A DNA stretch of 64,000 nt from CAG-390 sp045546615 (GTDB lineage: Bacteria > Bacillota > Clostridia > Oscillospirales > CAG-272), in assembly GCA_045546615.1 (NCBI GenBank), contig JAZQDD010000020.1, positions 1 to 64,000 on the forward strand. Reading direction: 5' to 3'. Below are positions 51,147 through 58,845 of this stretch, in pieces. A model generated the notes under the pieces. It did not search any database and was not told where the DNA came from. It saw nothing but the letters and a program-made list of their open reading frames with translations. The position numbers and the translations under genes are program-made. Numbering within the stretch: the stretch's first letter is position 1; each line of letters opens with the position of its first letter.

Positions 51147-53678
51147 ATGAAACTTTCACTTTCCACAAACGGTTGGGAATCCTACGGCTGGGGTAAGCTC
51201 TTTGACGCGTTTCGTGATGCGGGCATCGAGGGTATCGAGCTTCACGGCATAGCTTCTCCCGAGCTTTCGGGCGCGGGCAAGCCCTTTTCCACCGAAAATA
51301 TAAAGACCACCGCGCGCAGATTTTCAAACGTCGGAGTCACCGTTACCTGTGTTGATTCTCTCTCGGACATCTCTCTTACCGATCCCGACGCGATAGATGC
51401 GGCGATATATGAGATAGAGGAGTGCATTGCCGCCGCGCGTGACCTGCGTTGCAGATTTGTAAGGATCCACGCGTTTGGTGAGGATAAGGGCGAGACTACC
51501 GACGCCGCCGTGCGCCGTATGATAATGCGCCTGCTGCCCACCTCGGTAAATATGGGCGTTACGCTTCTTGTTGAGACCGCTGGCATCTACGCCGATACCG
51601 CGCGTCTTTGCGAGCTTCTCAATTCCTTTGCATCCGACAACGTTGGCGCACTTTGGGATATGCACCATCCGTACAGATATTGCGGCGAGGACCCCGAGCT
51701 TACCATACAGCGTCTCGGCGCGTACGTCAAGCACGTCCACATCCGCGATTCCGTAAAGAACGCCTCGGGCGATGCGGACTTCTGCCTGATGGGTGACGGC
51801 GACCTTCCCGTTGCGGAAATGCTTGACGCGCTTGATTCCGTCGGCTACGGCGGATACATCAGCTACGAGTGCGCGCAGGGCGTTATCGAGGAGTTCGGTG
51901 CGGCGGAGATAGTTCTGCCTCATTTTGTAAGTTATATGCAAAAATTCGGCAAAAGCCAGCCGTCGATGTCACGCCTGCCCGAAAACCGTTCAAGAACGGG
52001 ACGTTTCGTTTGGCAGAAAAACGAGCTTATCGACCTCACCTTCCCGCAGGTGCTTGACAAAATGGTTGAGGAATTTCCCGACCAGCTCGCGTTCAAGTAC
52101 ACCACGCTCGATTACACCCGCACCTACTCGCAATTCCGTGACGACGTTGACAGCTTTGCACGCGCCCTCATCGCTATGGGTGTTGGTGTTGGCGATCACG
52201 TTGCTATCTGGGCGACCAACGTCCCCGCGTGGTTTATCACCTTCTGGGCGGCTACCAAGATAGGCGCGGTGCTTGTTACCGTAAATACCGCGTACAAGAT
52301 ACATGAGGCGGAATATCTTTTCCGTCAGTCCGATACACACACGCTCGTTATGGTGGAGAGCTGCCGTGATTCCGATTACCGCGCCATCATCAACGAGATT
52401 TGCCCCGAGATCGCCTCGACTCCCTCGGGTCAGCCGCTTCATTGCAAACGGCTTCCGTTTTTGCGCAACGTCGTTACCGTCGGTTTTTCGATGGCGGGCG
52501 GCGTGACGCTTGAGGATGCTATACGAATGGGCGAGAGCGTTCCCGCCGAGGAAGTATCAAGGCGTGCCGCCGCAGTCCGTCCCGACGACGTGGCGAATAT
52601 GCAGTACACCTCGGGAACTACGGGCTTCCCCAAGGGCGTTATGCTCACTCACCGCAATATAGTAAATAACGGCAAATGTATAGGCGACAGAATGGACCTT
52701 TCCACCGCCGACCGTATGATGATACAAGTGCCGATGTTCCATTGCTTCGGAATGGTGCTGTCAATGACGTCGTCAATGACGCACGGCGCAACGCTCCTTC
52801 CCATGCCGTATTTCAGCCCCAAATCCTCGCTTGCGTGCGTTCAGGCAGAGCGCATAACCGTATTTAACGGCGTTCCCACCATGTTTATCGCTATGCAGTC
52901 GCATCCCGACTTTGCAAAGACTGATTTTTCGTCCGTCCGTACGGGCATCATGGCAGGCTCTAACTGCCCTGCCGACCTTATGCTCAGCGCAACAAAGACG
53001 ATGAATATGACCGAGATCATAAGCGTCTACGGTCAGACCGAGGCATCCCCCGGCTGTACTATGAGCTGTGTTGACGATCCGCTCGAGGCGCGTGTAGGCA
53101 CTGTTGGTCACGCCTTCCCGAACGTTGAGTGCAAGATAATCGATCCCGAAACGGGACTTGATCTGCCCGACGGCGAGAACGGTGAGTTCGTTGCGCGCGG
53201 ATATAACATAATGAAGGGCTATTACAAGATGCCCCGCGCAACGCGTGAGGCAATTGATAGCGACGGCTGGCTTCATACGGGTGACATCGCCTGCCGCGAT
53301 GCTGACGGAAACTATCGCATCACCGGCAGACTCAAGGATATGATAATCCGCGGCGGAGAGAATATCTACCCCCGCGAACTTGAGGAATTCCTCTTTACGC
53401 ACCCCAAGGTCAGCGATGTTCAGGTCGTAGGCGTTCCCGACAAGAGATACGGCGAGGAATGTATGGCTTGGGTAATTCCGAAGGACGGCGAAACTCTCAC
53501 CGCTGAGGAACTTCGCGAGTATTCGCTGGAGCGCATGGCTCGCCATAAAGTGCCGAGATACATCCATATCTGCTCGACCTTCCCGATGAACGATGCGGGC
53601 AAGATACTCAAATACAAGATGCGCGAGTGGGGTGCCGAGATGATAGCAGACCCAGAAAATCCCCTCTCCAAGCAGTAA
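51147..53678 (+). CDS. TIM-barrel isomerase-like domain fused to an acyl-CoA ligase
   Basis: An 843-residue fusion. Residues 1-275 are a xylose-isomerase-like TIM barrel of the sugar phosphate isomerase/epimerase group, with the metal ligands Glu in LLVETAG, Asp in LWDMHHPYR, His in KHVHIRD and Glu in YISYEC. Residues about 300-840 are an AMP-forming acyl-CoA ligase: A3 motif YTSGTTGFPKG (near 486), A5-type YGQTEASPG, A7 LHTGDIA, A8 GRLKDMIIRGGENIYPRELE and the C-terminal Lys in NDAGKILKYK. It would activate a fatty acid, perhaps branched-chain, to its CoA ester. I know of no such fusion as a standard family. It is 18 bases after the LeuA-like gene, in the leucine T-box unit. Confidence 0.85.
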   Translation: MKLSLSTNGWESYGWGKLFDAFRDAGIEGIELHGIASPELSGAGKPFSTENIKTTARRFSNVGVTVTCVDSLSDISLTDPDAIDAAIYEIEECIAAARDLRCRFVRIHAFGEDKGETTDAAVRRMIMRLLPTSVNMGVTLLVETAGIYADTARLCELLNSFASDNVGALWDMHHPYRYCGEDPELTIQRLGAYVKHVHIRDSVKNASGDADFCLMGDGDLPVAEMLDALDSVGYGGYISYECAQGVIEEFGAAEIVLPHFVSYMQKFGKSQPSMSRLPENRSRTGRFVWQKNELIDLTFPQVLDKMVEEFPDQLAFKYTTLDYTRTYSQFRDDVDSFARALIAMGVGVGDHVAIWATNVPAWFITFWAATKIGAVLVTVNTAYKIHEAEYLFRQSDTHTLVMVESCRDSDYRAIINEICPEIASTPSGQPLHCKRLPFLRNVVTVGFSMAGGVTLEDAIRMGESVPAEEVSRRAAAVRPDDVANMQYTSGTTGFPKGVMLTHRNIVNNGKCIGDRMDLSTADRMMIQVPMFHCFGMVLSMTSSMTHGATLLPMPYFSPKSSLACVQAERITVFNGVPTMFIAMQSHPDFAKTDFSSVRTGIMAGSNCPADLMLSATKTMNMTEIISVYGQTEASPGCTMSCVDDPLEARVGTVGHAFPNVECKIIDPETGLDLPDGENGEFVARGYNIMKGYYKMPRATREAIDSDGWLHTGDIACRDADGNYRITGRLKDMIIRGGENIYPRELEEFLFTHPKVSDVQVVGVPDKRYGEECMAWVIPKDGETLTAEELREYSLERMARHKVPRYIHICSTFPMNDAGKILKYKMREWGAEMIADPENPLSKQ

Positions 53679-53724
53679 TATTTGTAAATTCAAAAAATAT
53701 AGTGCATTTTGCGCTGTAATGTGA

Positions 53725-53730
53725 TATAAT
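53725..53730 (+). promoter_or_regulatory. Possible internal promoter before ilvE
   Basis: TATAAT with an upstream TG (GTGATATAAT) but no clear -35; a canonical AGGAG ribosome site follows. If active, ilvE and the next gene could be made without T-box read-through. Confidence 0.4.
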
Positions 53731-53761
53731 TGACTTAACCTAAAACTTAAGGAGAAAAACT

Positions 53762-54826
53762 ATGGAAATCAAGATTACAAGAACTACAACCCCCAAGGCA
53801 AAGCCCGCAAAAGGTCAGGCTCTCGGCTTTGGCAAGATATTTACCGACCACATGTTTATGATGAATTACACCGAGGGCAAGGGCTGGCACGATGCCAGAA
53901 TCGAGCCTTTCCACAATATCGAGCTTTCCCCTGCCTGCGTGGTATTCCACTACGGTCAGGAGATGTTCGAGGGACTCAAGGCTTATCGCGGAGTTGACGG
54001 CAAGGTTCGCCTTTTCCGCCCCGAGATGAACGCCCGCCGTACCAACGCTTCGAACAAGCGTCTTTGCATCCCCGAGCTTCCCGAGGATATGTTCGTAGAG
54101 GCTGTTCGCGCAGTCGTTGACGTTGATGCGGATTGGATACCCACCGACGACGGCACTTCGCTCTACATCCGCCCCTTCATCATCGGTACTGATGAATTCC
54201 TCGGCGTTGCCCCCTCAAAGACCTACCTTTTCTGCGTAATTCTTTCTCCCTCGGGAGCATACTACGCTGACGGACTCAAGCCCGTCGGCATTTGGATCGA
54301 GGACGATTACGTAAGAGCCGTTCGCGGCGGTATGGGCTTTGCAAAGACGGGCGGTAACTACGCTTGCTCCCTCGCGGCTCAGGTAAAGGCGCATGACGAC
54401 GGATATTCTCAGGTACTTTGGCTTGACGGCGTTGAGAGAAAGTACATTGAGGAAGTTGGCGCGATGAACATCTTCTTCAAGATCGGCGGCAAGGTAGTAA
54501 CTCCCATGCTCAACGGCTCTATCCTCCCCGGTATCACCCGTGACAGCGTTCTTACGCTCTGCCGCGCGTGGGGACTTGACGTTGAGGAGCGCAAGATCTC
54601 CGTTGACGAGCTTATCGAGGCTCAAAAGAACGGTACGCTCGAGGAAGTTTTCGGAACGGGTACTGCCGCAGTTATCTCTCCCGTCGGCAAGCTCCGCTAC
54701 GTTGACGAGGTAATGACCATCGGTGACGGCTCTATCGGCCCGCTCAGCCAGAAGCTCTATGATACCGTAACGGGTATCCAGTGGGGCAAGGTAGAGGACA
54801 CCATGGGCTGGACACAGACCGTCTGA
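53762..54826 (+). CDS. ilvE: Branched-chain amino acid aminotransferase
   Basis: A 354-residue fold-type IV PLP transaminase of the BCAT2-like type: FHYGQEMFEGLKAYRG, RLFRPEMNARR, the PLP Lys in FAKTGGNYACSL and EEVFGTGTAAVISPVG. It interconverts Leu, Ile and Val with their 2-oxoacids using glutamate/2-oxoglutarate. Placed between an acyl-CoA ligase and a 2-oxoacid:ferredoxin oxidoreductase, it would be the last step in making, or first step in degrading, branched-chain amino acids. The ribosome site is AAGGAG. Confidence 0.93.
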   Translation: MEIKITRTTTPKAKPAKGQALGFGKIFTDHMFMMNYTEGKGWHDARIEPFHNIELSPACVVFHYGQEMFEGLKAYRGVDGKVRLFRPEMNARRTNASNKRLCIPELPEDMFVEAVRAVVDVDADWIPTDDGTSLYIRPFIIGTDEFLGVAPSKTYLFCVILSPSGAYYADGLKPVGIWIEDDYVRAVRGGMGFAKTGGNYACSLAAQVKAHDDGYSQVLWLDGVERKYIEEVGAMNIFFKIGGKVVTPMLNGSILPGITRDSVLTLCRAWGLDVEERKISVDELIEAQKNGTLEEVFGTGTAAVISPVGKLRYVDEVMTIGDGSIGPLSQKLYDTVTGIQWGKVEDTMGWTQTV

Positions 54827-54827
54827 T

Positions 54828-55544
54828 ATGGAGTCGATCCTTAACAGAAACGCCAGAGTCACGCTTTTTGCGGGACACTACGGAAGCGGAAAAAGCACGG
54901 CGGCAATAGCGTTTGCCGCCGCGCTCCGCGCCAAATTTCCGCACGAAAGGCTGACTCTTGCAGACCTTGATATAGTAAATCCGTATTTCCGTACGACCGA
55001 CTGTGCCGAGCTGCTTCGCTCGCTTGGTGTGGAGGTGGTCGCATCGGATTTTGCAGGTACTAACGTCGACGTTCCCGCCCTGCCGGGCGCGGCGTACTCG
55101 CTTATTGAAAGGCGAGACGTACGCTCAATTATCGACGTCGGCGGTGATGACCGCGGCGCACTTGCGCTCGGACGTTACGTTCCCGCCCTCAAGGAGGAGG
55201 GAAGCTACGATATGCTTGCCGTTATCAATCCCTACCGTCCGCTGACAAGAAATGCCGCGGACACCGCAGAGGTGCTTCGCGAGATAGAGGCGGCGTGCGG
55301 CTTGGCTTTTACGGCGATACTTAACAATCCCGCCCTCGGTGTTAACACCACCGCTGACAGCGTGGTGTCGGCAACGCCCTACGCGCTTGCCGTCAGTGAG
55401 GCTATGGGCATTCCCGTGGCGTTCACCATGGCGCGCGAGGATCTGTGCGGCGAGCTTGCGACGAGAAGCGCAGAGCTGCCCGCAGACGGGCTTTTGCTGC
55501 CGTTTGCCCATAAAATCGCCCACGGCGGCATAGTTAACGGATAA
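54828..55544 (+). CDS. MinD/ParA-like P-loop ATPase
   Basis: A 238-residue nucleotide-binding protein: P-loop AGHYGSGKSTAAIAFA (about residues 14-29), LADLDIVNPYFRTTD and IIDVGGDDRGALALG. It resembles MinD/CobQ-like proteins found beside ferredoxin oxidoreductase genes in Clostridia; the Walker A lacks the deviant Lys of classical MinD. Possible roles are metallocentre assembly or regulation of the oxidoreductase, both inferred from position. Its ATG lies one base after the ilvE stop, so it is translationally coupled to ilvE. Confidence 0.75.
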   Translation: MESILNRNARVTLFAGHYGSGKSTAAIAFAAALRAKFPHERLTLADLDIVNPYFRTTDCAELLRSLGVEVVASDFAGTNVDVPALPGAAYSLIERRDVRSIIDVGGDDRGALALGRYVPALKEEGSYDMLAVINPYRPLTRNAADTAEVLREIEAACGLAFTAILNNPALGVNTTADSVVSATPYALAVSEAMGIPVAFTMAREDLCGELATRSAELPADGLLLPFAHKIAHGGIVNG

Positions 55545-55550
55545 AATTGT

Positions 55551-55580
55551 AAAAAAACGGCTTTATAGAGCCGTTTTTTT
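55551..55580 (+). terminator. Terminator of the ilvE-ATPase unit
   Basis: AAAAAAACGGCT / AGCCGTTTTTTT stem with a TTATAG loop region and a T run. Confidence 0.8.
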
Positions 55581-55591
55581 GCAAAAAACTG

Positions 55592-55620
55592 TTGAACTAA
55601 CGGGAATTATAATATATAAT
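55592..55620 (+). promoter_or_regulatory. Promoter of the 2-oxoacid oxidoreductase operon
   Basis: TTGAAC at 55592-55597, a 17-base spacer and TATAAT at 55615-55620, in an AT-rich run with further -10-like motifs. Confidence 0.6.
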
Positions 55621-55662
55621 AATATAATAAGTTAAATTTTACATACCGAAAGGGAAATAAAA

Positions 55663-55872
55663 ATGGTAAAAATCAGCTTCAGAACCGACAGATGTAAGGG
55701 CTGCGGGCTTTGCGTTACCGCCTGCCCCAAAAAGCTGCTCGCTATGGACAGCGAGAAGATAAACGCGCAGGGCCATCACCCTGCCACCATCACCGACGCA
55801 TCCGCTTGCATAGGCTGTGCTTCATGCGCACTTATCTGCCCCGATTGCGTCATTACGATCATCAAGGAATAA
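55663..55872 (+). CDS. vorD: 2-oxoacid:ferredoxin oxidoreductase, ferredoxin-like delta subunit
   Basis: A 69-residue protein with two 4Fe-4S motifs: CKGCGLCVTACP (residues 11-22) and CIGCASCALICP (44-55). Such small 2x4Fe-4S subunits pass electrons between the TPP subunit and soluble ferredoxin in KOR/VOR complexes. It is the first gene of the operon, 12 bases before the alpha subunit, with its own promoter. The choice of vor over kor rests on the nearby ilvE. Confidence 0.85.
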   Translation: MVKISFRTDRCKGCGLCVTACPKKLLAMDSEKINAQGHHPATITDASACIGCASCALICPDCVITIIKE

Positions 55873-55884
55873 AGGAGAGAGAAA

Positions 55885-56946
55885 ATGGCAGAAAAGGTAC
55901 TTATGAAAGGTAACGAGGCTATTGCCGAGGCTGCTATCGCCGCAGGCTGCCGCCATTATTTCGGTTACCCCATCACCCCCCAGACAGAAATTGCCGCATA
56001 TATGGCAAAGCGTATGCCCAAGATAGGCGGCGTTTTCCTTCAGGCTGAAAGCGAAGTTTCCGCTGTTAATATGGTCATCGGTGCGGCTTCCGCAGGCGTG
56101 CGCGTTATGACCTCGTCCTCCTCCCCCGGAATATCCCTTAAGAGCGAGGGACTTTCCTACATGGCAGGATGCGACCTGCCCGCACTCATCGTCAACGTTC
56201 AGCGCGGCGGCCCGGGTCTTGGCGGTATCCAGCCCTCCCAGTCCGACTATTTCCAAGCTACCCGCGGCGGCGGACACGGTGACTATCACATGCTCGTTCT
56301 CGCTCCCGACTCCGTGCAGGAAATGGCTCAAATGACCATTCAGGGCTTTGCCCTTGCTGAGAAATACCGTATGCCCTGTATGCTTTTGGCAGACGGTACT
56401 ATGGGACAGATGATGGAGCCCGTTGAGCTTCCCGACACCGCACCCGAAATGGTGGAGAAGCCTTGGGCGCTCACGGGTACGGGACTTTCTCGCAAGCACA
56501 ATATCATAAACTCCCTCTCTCTTACTCCGGACGAGCTTGAGAGATGGAATATCGACAGATACGCAAGATATGCAAAGGTCGAGGCTGACGAGGTAATGTA
56601 CGAGGAGTATCTTACCGAGGATGCCGACGTTTGCGTAGTTGGCTACGGCATCGCCGCAAGAGTTGCGCGTAACGCCGTTAACGCCGCACGCGCCAAGGGC
56701 ATCAAGGCAGGAATGTTCCGCCCCATCACCCTCTGGCCCTTCCCCAAGGCAGCACTTAACAAGCTCGCAACCACCTGCCGTGCGTTCATTTCCGTTGAGC
56801 TTTCCATGGGACAGCTTATCGAGGATGTTGAGCTTGCTATCCGTTGCAGCCGCCCCGTAACTCTTTGCAACCGTACGGGCGGTATGATCCCCTCACCCGA
56901 GCAGGTGCTTGCCTCTATCGAGGAAGCCGCCGCAAAACTTAATTAA
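55885..56946 (+). CDS. vorB: 2-oxoacid:ferredoxin oxidoreductase, alpha subunit (VorB-like)
   Basis: A 353-residue subunit with the pyruvate:ferredoxin oxidoreductase domain I (GNEAIAEAAIAAGCRHYFGYPITPQTEI) and domain II, with SPGISLKSEGLSYM and QRGGPGLGGIQPSQSD. This is the CoA- and 2-oxoacid-binding part of the VOR/KOR enzyme. With the beta, gamma and delta subunits it links acyl-CoA + CO2 and the 2-oxoacid through reduced ferredoxin, reversibly. Substrate specificity (isovaleryl, isobutyryl, 2-oxoglutarate) is inferred from context. The ribosome site is AAAGGAGAG. Confidence 0.9.
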   Translation: MAEKVLMKGNEAIAEAAIAAGCRHYFGYPITPQTEIAAYMAKRMPKIGGVFLQAESEVSAVNMVIGAASAGVRVMTSSSSPGISLKSEGLSYMAGCDLPALIVNVQRGGPGLGGIQPSQSDYFQATRGGGHGDYHMLVLAPDSVQEMAQMTIQGFALAEKYRMPCMLLADGTMGQMMEPVELPDTAPEMVEKPWALTGTGLSRKHNIINSLSLTPDELERWNIDRYARYAKVEADEVMYEEYLTEDADVCVVGYGIAARVARNAVNAARAKGIKAGMFRPITLWPFPKAALNKLATTCRAFISVELSMGQLIEDVELAIRCSRPVTLCNRTGGMIPSPEQVLASIEEAAAKLN

Positions 56947-56960
56947 GGAGGATGCTGAAA

Positions 56961-57710
56961 ATGGCAGTTGTATTTGAAAGACCTCACTCCCTTGTTGACG
57001 TGCCGATGCACTATTGCCCCGGTTGCGGTCACGGTATAATTCACCGCCTTGTTGCAGAGGCTATCGACAGCCTCGGTATCGAGGGTAAGACCATTGGCGT
57101 TGCCTCGGTTGGTTGCTCGGTATTTTCCTATAATTATTTCAACACCGACATGGTTCAGGCGGCTCACGGACGCGCTCCCGCCGTTGCTACGGGCGTAAAG
57201 CGTGCTAACCCCGAGAACATCGTTTTCACCTATCAGGGTGACGGCGACCTTGCCGCTATCGGTACTGCGGAGACTGTTCACGCCGCCGCAAGAGGTGAGA
57301 ACATCACCATTATCTTTGTAAACAACGCAATTTACGGTATGACGGGCGGTCAGATGGCTCCCACCTCTCTCCCCGGTCAGATCACGCAGACCTCGCCCTA
57401 CGGACGTGACGTTAACACCGTCGGATACCCCGTAAAGGTCAGCGAGATGCTTTCCCAGCTTGACGGCGCGGCTTATATCGAGCGCGTTGCTATCAACAAC
57501 ACAAAGAACATTCGCGCCGCCGCAAAGGCTATCAAAAAGGCGTTTACTTATCAGACCGAGGGCAAGGGTTTTACTCTTATCGAGGTAGTTTCCACCTGCC
57601 CGACCAACTGGGGACTTACTCCCGAAAAGTCTATGGCATGGCTTGAGGAGAATATGCTTCCTTACTATCCTCTCGGCGTATACAAGGATAAGTACGCCGA
57701 CAAAAACTGA
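56961..57710 (+). CDS. vorA: 2-oxoacid:ferredoxin oxidoreductase, TPP-binding beta subunit
   Basis: A 249-residue thiamine-diphosphate subunit: CPGCGHGIIHRL at the N terminus, TYQGDGDLAAIGTAE with GDGD for Mg-TPP, and NNAIYGMTGGQMAPTS. It carries the catalytic cofactor of the complex. An ATG nine bases upstream abuts the AAGGAGG, so the ATG at 56961, with a good gap, is preferred. It is 14 bases after the alpha subunit. Confidence 0.92.
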   Translation: MAVVFERPHSLVDVPMHYCPGCGHGIIHRLVAEAIDSLGIEGKTIGVASVGCSVFSYNYFNTDMVQAAHGRAPAVATGVKRANPENIVFTYQGDGDLAAIGTAETVHAAARGENITIIFVNNAIYGMTGGQMAPTSLPGQITQTSPYGRDVNTVGYPVKVSEMLSQLDGAAYIERVAINNTKNIRAAAKAIKKAFTYQTEGKGFTLIEVVSTCPTNWGLTPEKSMAWLEENMLPYYPLGVYKDKYADKN

Positions 57711-57725
57711 TAGGGGGTATTGACT

Positions 57726-58262
57726 ATGACAAAGAATATTCTTATTGCCGGCTTTGGTGGACAGGGCGTGCTTTTCACTGGTAAATTTATCGCTTACGGT
57801 GCGCTTATCGAGGGCAAGGAGCTTAGCTGGCTTCCTTCCTACGGCCCTGAAATGCGCGGCGGAACTTGCAATTGCTCCGTTATCGTCAGCGACGAGCCCG
57901 TAGGCTCTCCCATTGTTAACGAGCCTGATGTGCTTATTGCTATGAACCGCCCCTCGCTTGATAAATTTGAGGACTCTGTTGTTCCCGGCGGTGATATTTA
58001 TATCGACTCCTCCCTTGTTGACAGAGAGGTACGCCGTACCGACGTAAACGTTCATTATATTCCCGCTACCCGCCTTTCCACCGAGCGCGGCTTTGACGGT
58101 ATCGCCAATATGATACTGCTTGGAAGCGTTATCAAGGGAAGCGGCGTTATCAAGGAGGAGACTATCCCCGCGGCTATGTCGAAGGTAGTTTCCGCAAAGC
58201 GTCAGAATCTTTTTGATTTCAATATCCGCGCACTGCAGCTTGGCGCGGAAGTGCTTAAATAA
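57726..58262 (+). CDS. vorC: 2-oxoacid:ferredoxin oxidoreductase, gamma subunit
   Basis: A 178-residue PFOR gamma-domain protein: ILIAGFGGQGVLFTGKFIAYG at the N terminus, PSYGPEMRGGTCNCSVIVSDE and a C-terminal FDFNIRALQLG. It completes the four-subunit enzyme. The ATG at 57726 follows GGGGGT; a TTG six bases earlier is also in frame but too close to the ribosome site. It is followed by a regulator gene after ten bases. Confidence 0.9.
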   Translation: MTKNILIAGFGGQGVLFTGKFIAYGALIEGKELSWLPSYGPEMRGGTCNCSVIVSDEPVGSPIVNEPDVLIAMNRPSLDKFEDSVVPGGDIYIDSSLVDREVRRTDVNVHYIPATRLSTERGFDGIANMILLGSVIKGSGVIKEETIPAAMSKVVSAKRQNLFDFNIRALQLGAEVLK

Positions 58263-58272
58263 TAGGTGTAGT

Positions 58273-58836
58273 ATGGCTAAAACACATTCCGAAGAGCTTC
58301 GTGAGATAGCCGCACGCCTTCAGGATATGCGCGAGATATGCGAGATATCCGAGGAGGAAATGGCGCAAAAGCTTGGCGAAACGCTCGCAGACTATCAGTC
58401 CTACGAGCGCGGCGAAAGAGATTTTCAGATCAGCTTTCTCTGCGAGGCGGCAAACGTTCTCGGTATTGACGTGCTTGATCTTATGAGCGGTACGTCGCCA
58501 ACTCTTTCAGTTTGCACCGTTGTTAAAAAAGGTCAGGGCTTTAACGTTGACCGTAACAACGCGTATAAATATAAGCACCTTGCGTTCCCCTTCCGCAACA
58601 AAAAGGCAGAGCCCTTCCTTGTTACCGTTGAGCCTAACGATTCCATCCCCGCCCTCAACTCCCACCCCGGTCAGGAATTTGACTATATGGTGTCGGGTGC
58701 GATGAAGCTCTTTATAGGTGAGGAAGAATATCTTCTTGAGGCGGGAGACAGCGCGTATTTTGACTCTTCCACACCCCACGCGCTCAAAGCCGTGGGCGAC
58801 ACTGCCGCAGAGTTTTTGGCAATAGTTATCAAGTAA
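58273..58836 (+). CDS. XRE-cupin regulator
   Basis: A 187-residue protein: XRE-type helix-turn-helix (residues 10-66; ISEEEMAQKLGETLADYQSYERG) followed by a cupin (about 110-187; SHPGQEFDYMVSGAMKLFIG, then LEAGDSAYFDSSTPHALKA). In this family the cupin senses a small molecule. It is in the operon between the 2-oxoacid oxidoreductase and an acyl-CoA ligase, so it may read an acyl-CoA, free acid or 2-oxoacid of this pathway. The ATG at 58273 is preceded by a weak site (AGGTG). Confidence 0.88.
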   Translation: MAKTHSEELREIAARLQDMREICEISEEEMAQKLGETLADYQSYERGERDFQISFLCEAANVLGIDVLDLMSGTSPTLSVCTVVKKGQGFNVDRNNAYKYKHLAFPFRNKKAEPFLVTVEPNDSIPALNSHPGQEFDYMVSGAMKLFIGEEEYLLEAGDSAYFDSSTPHALKAVGDTAAEFLAIVIK

Positions 58837-58845
58837 GGACGTAAA

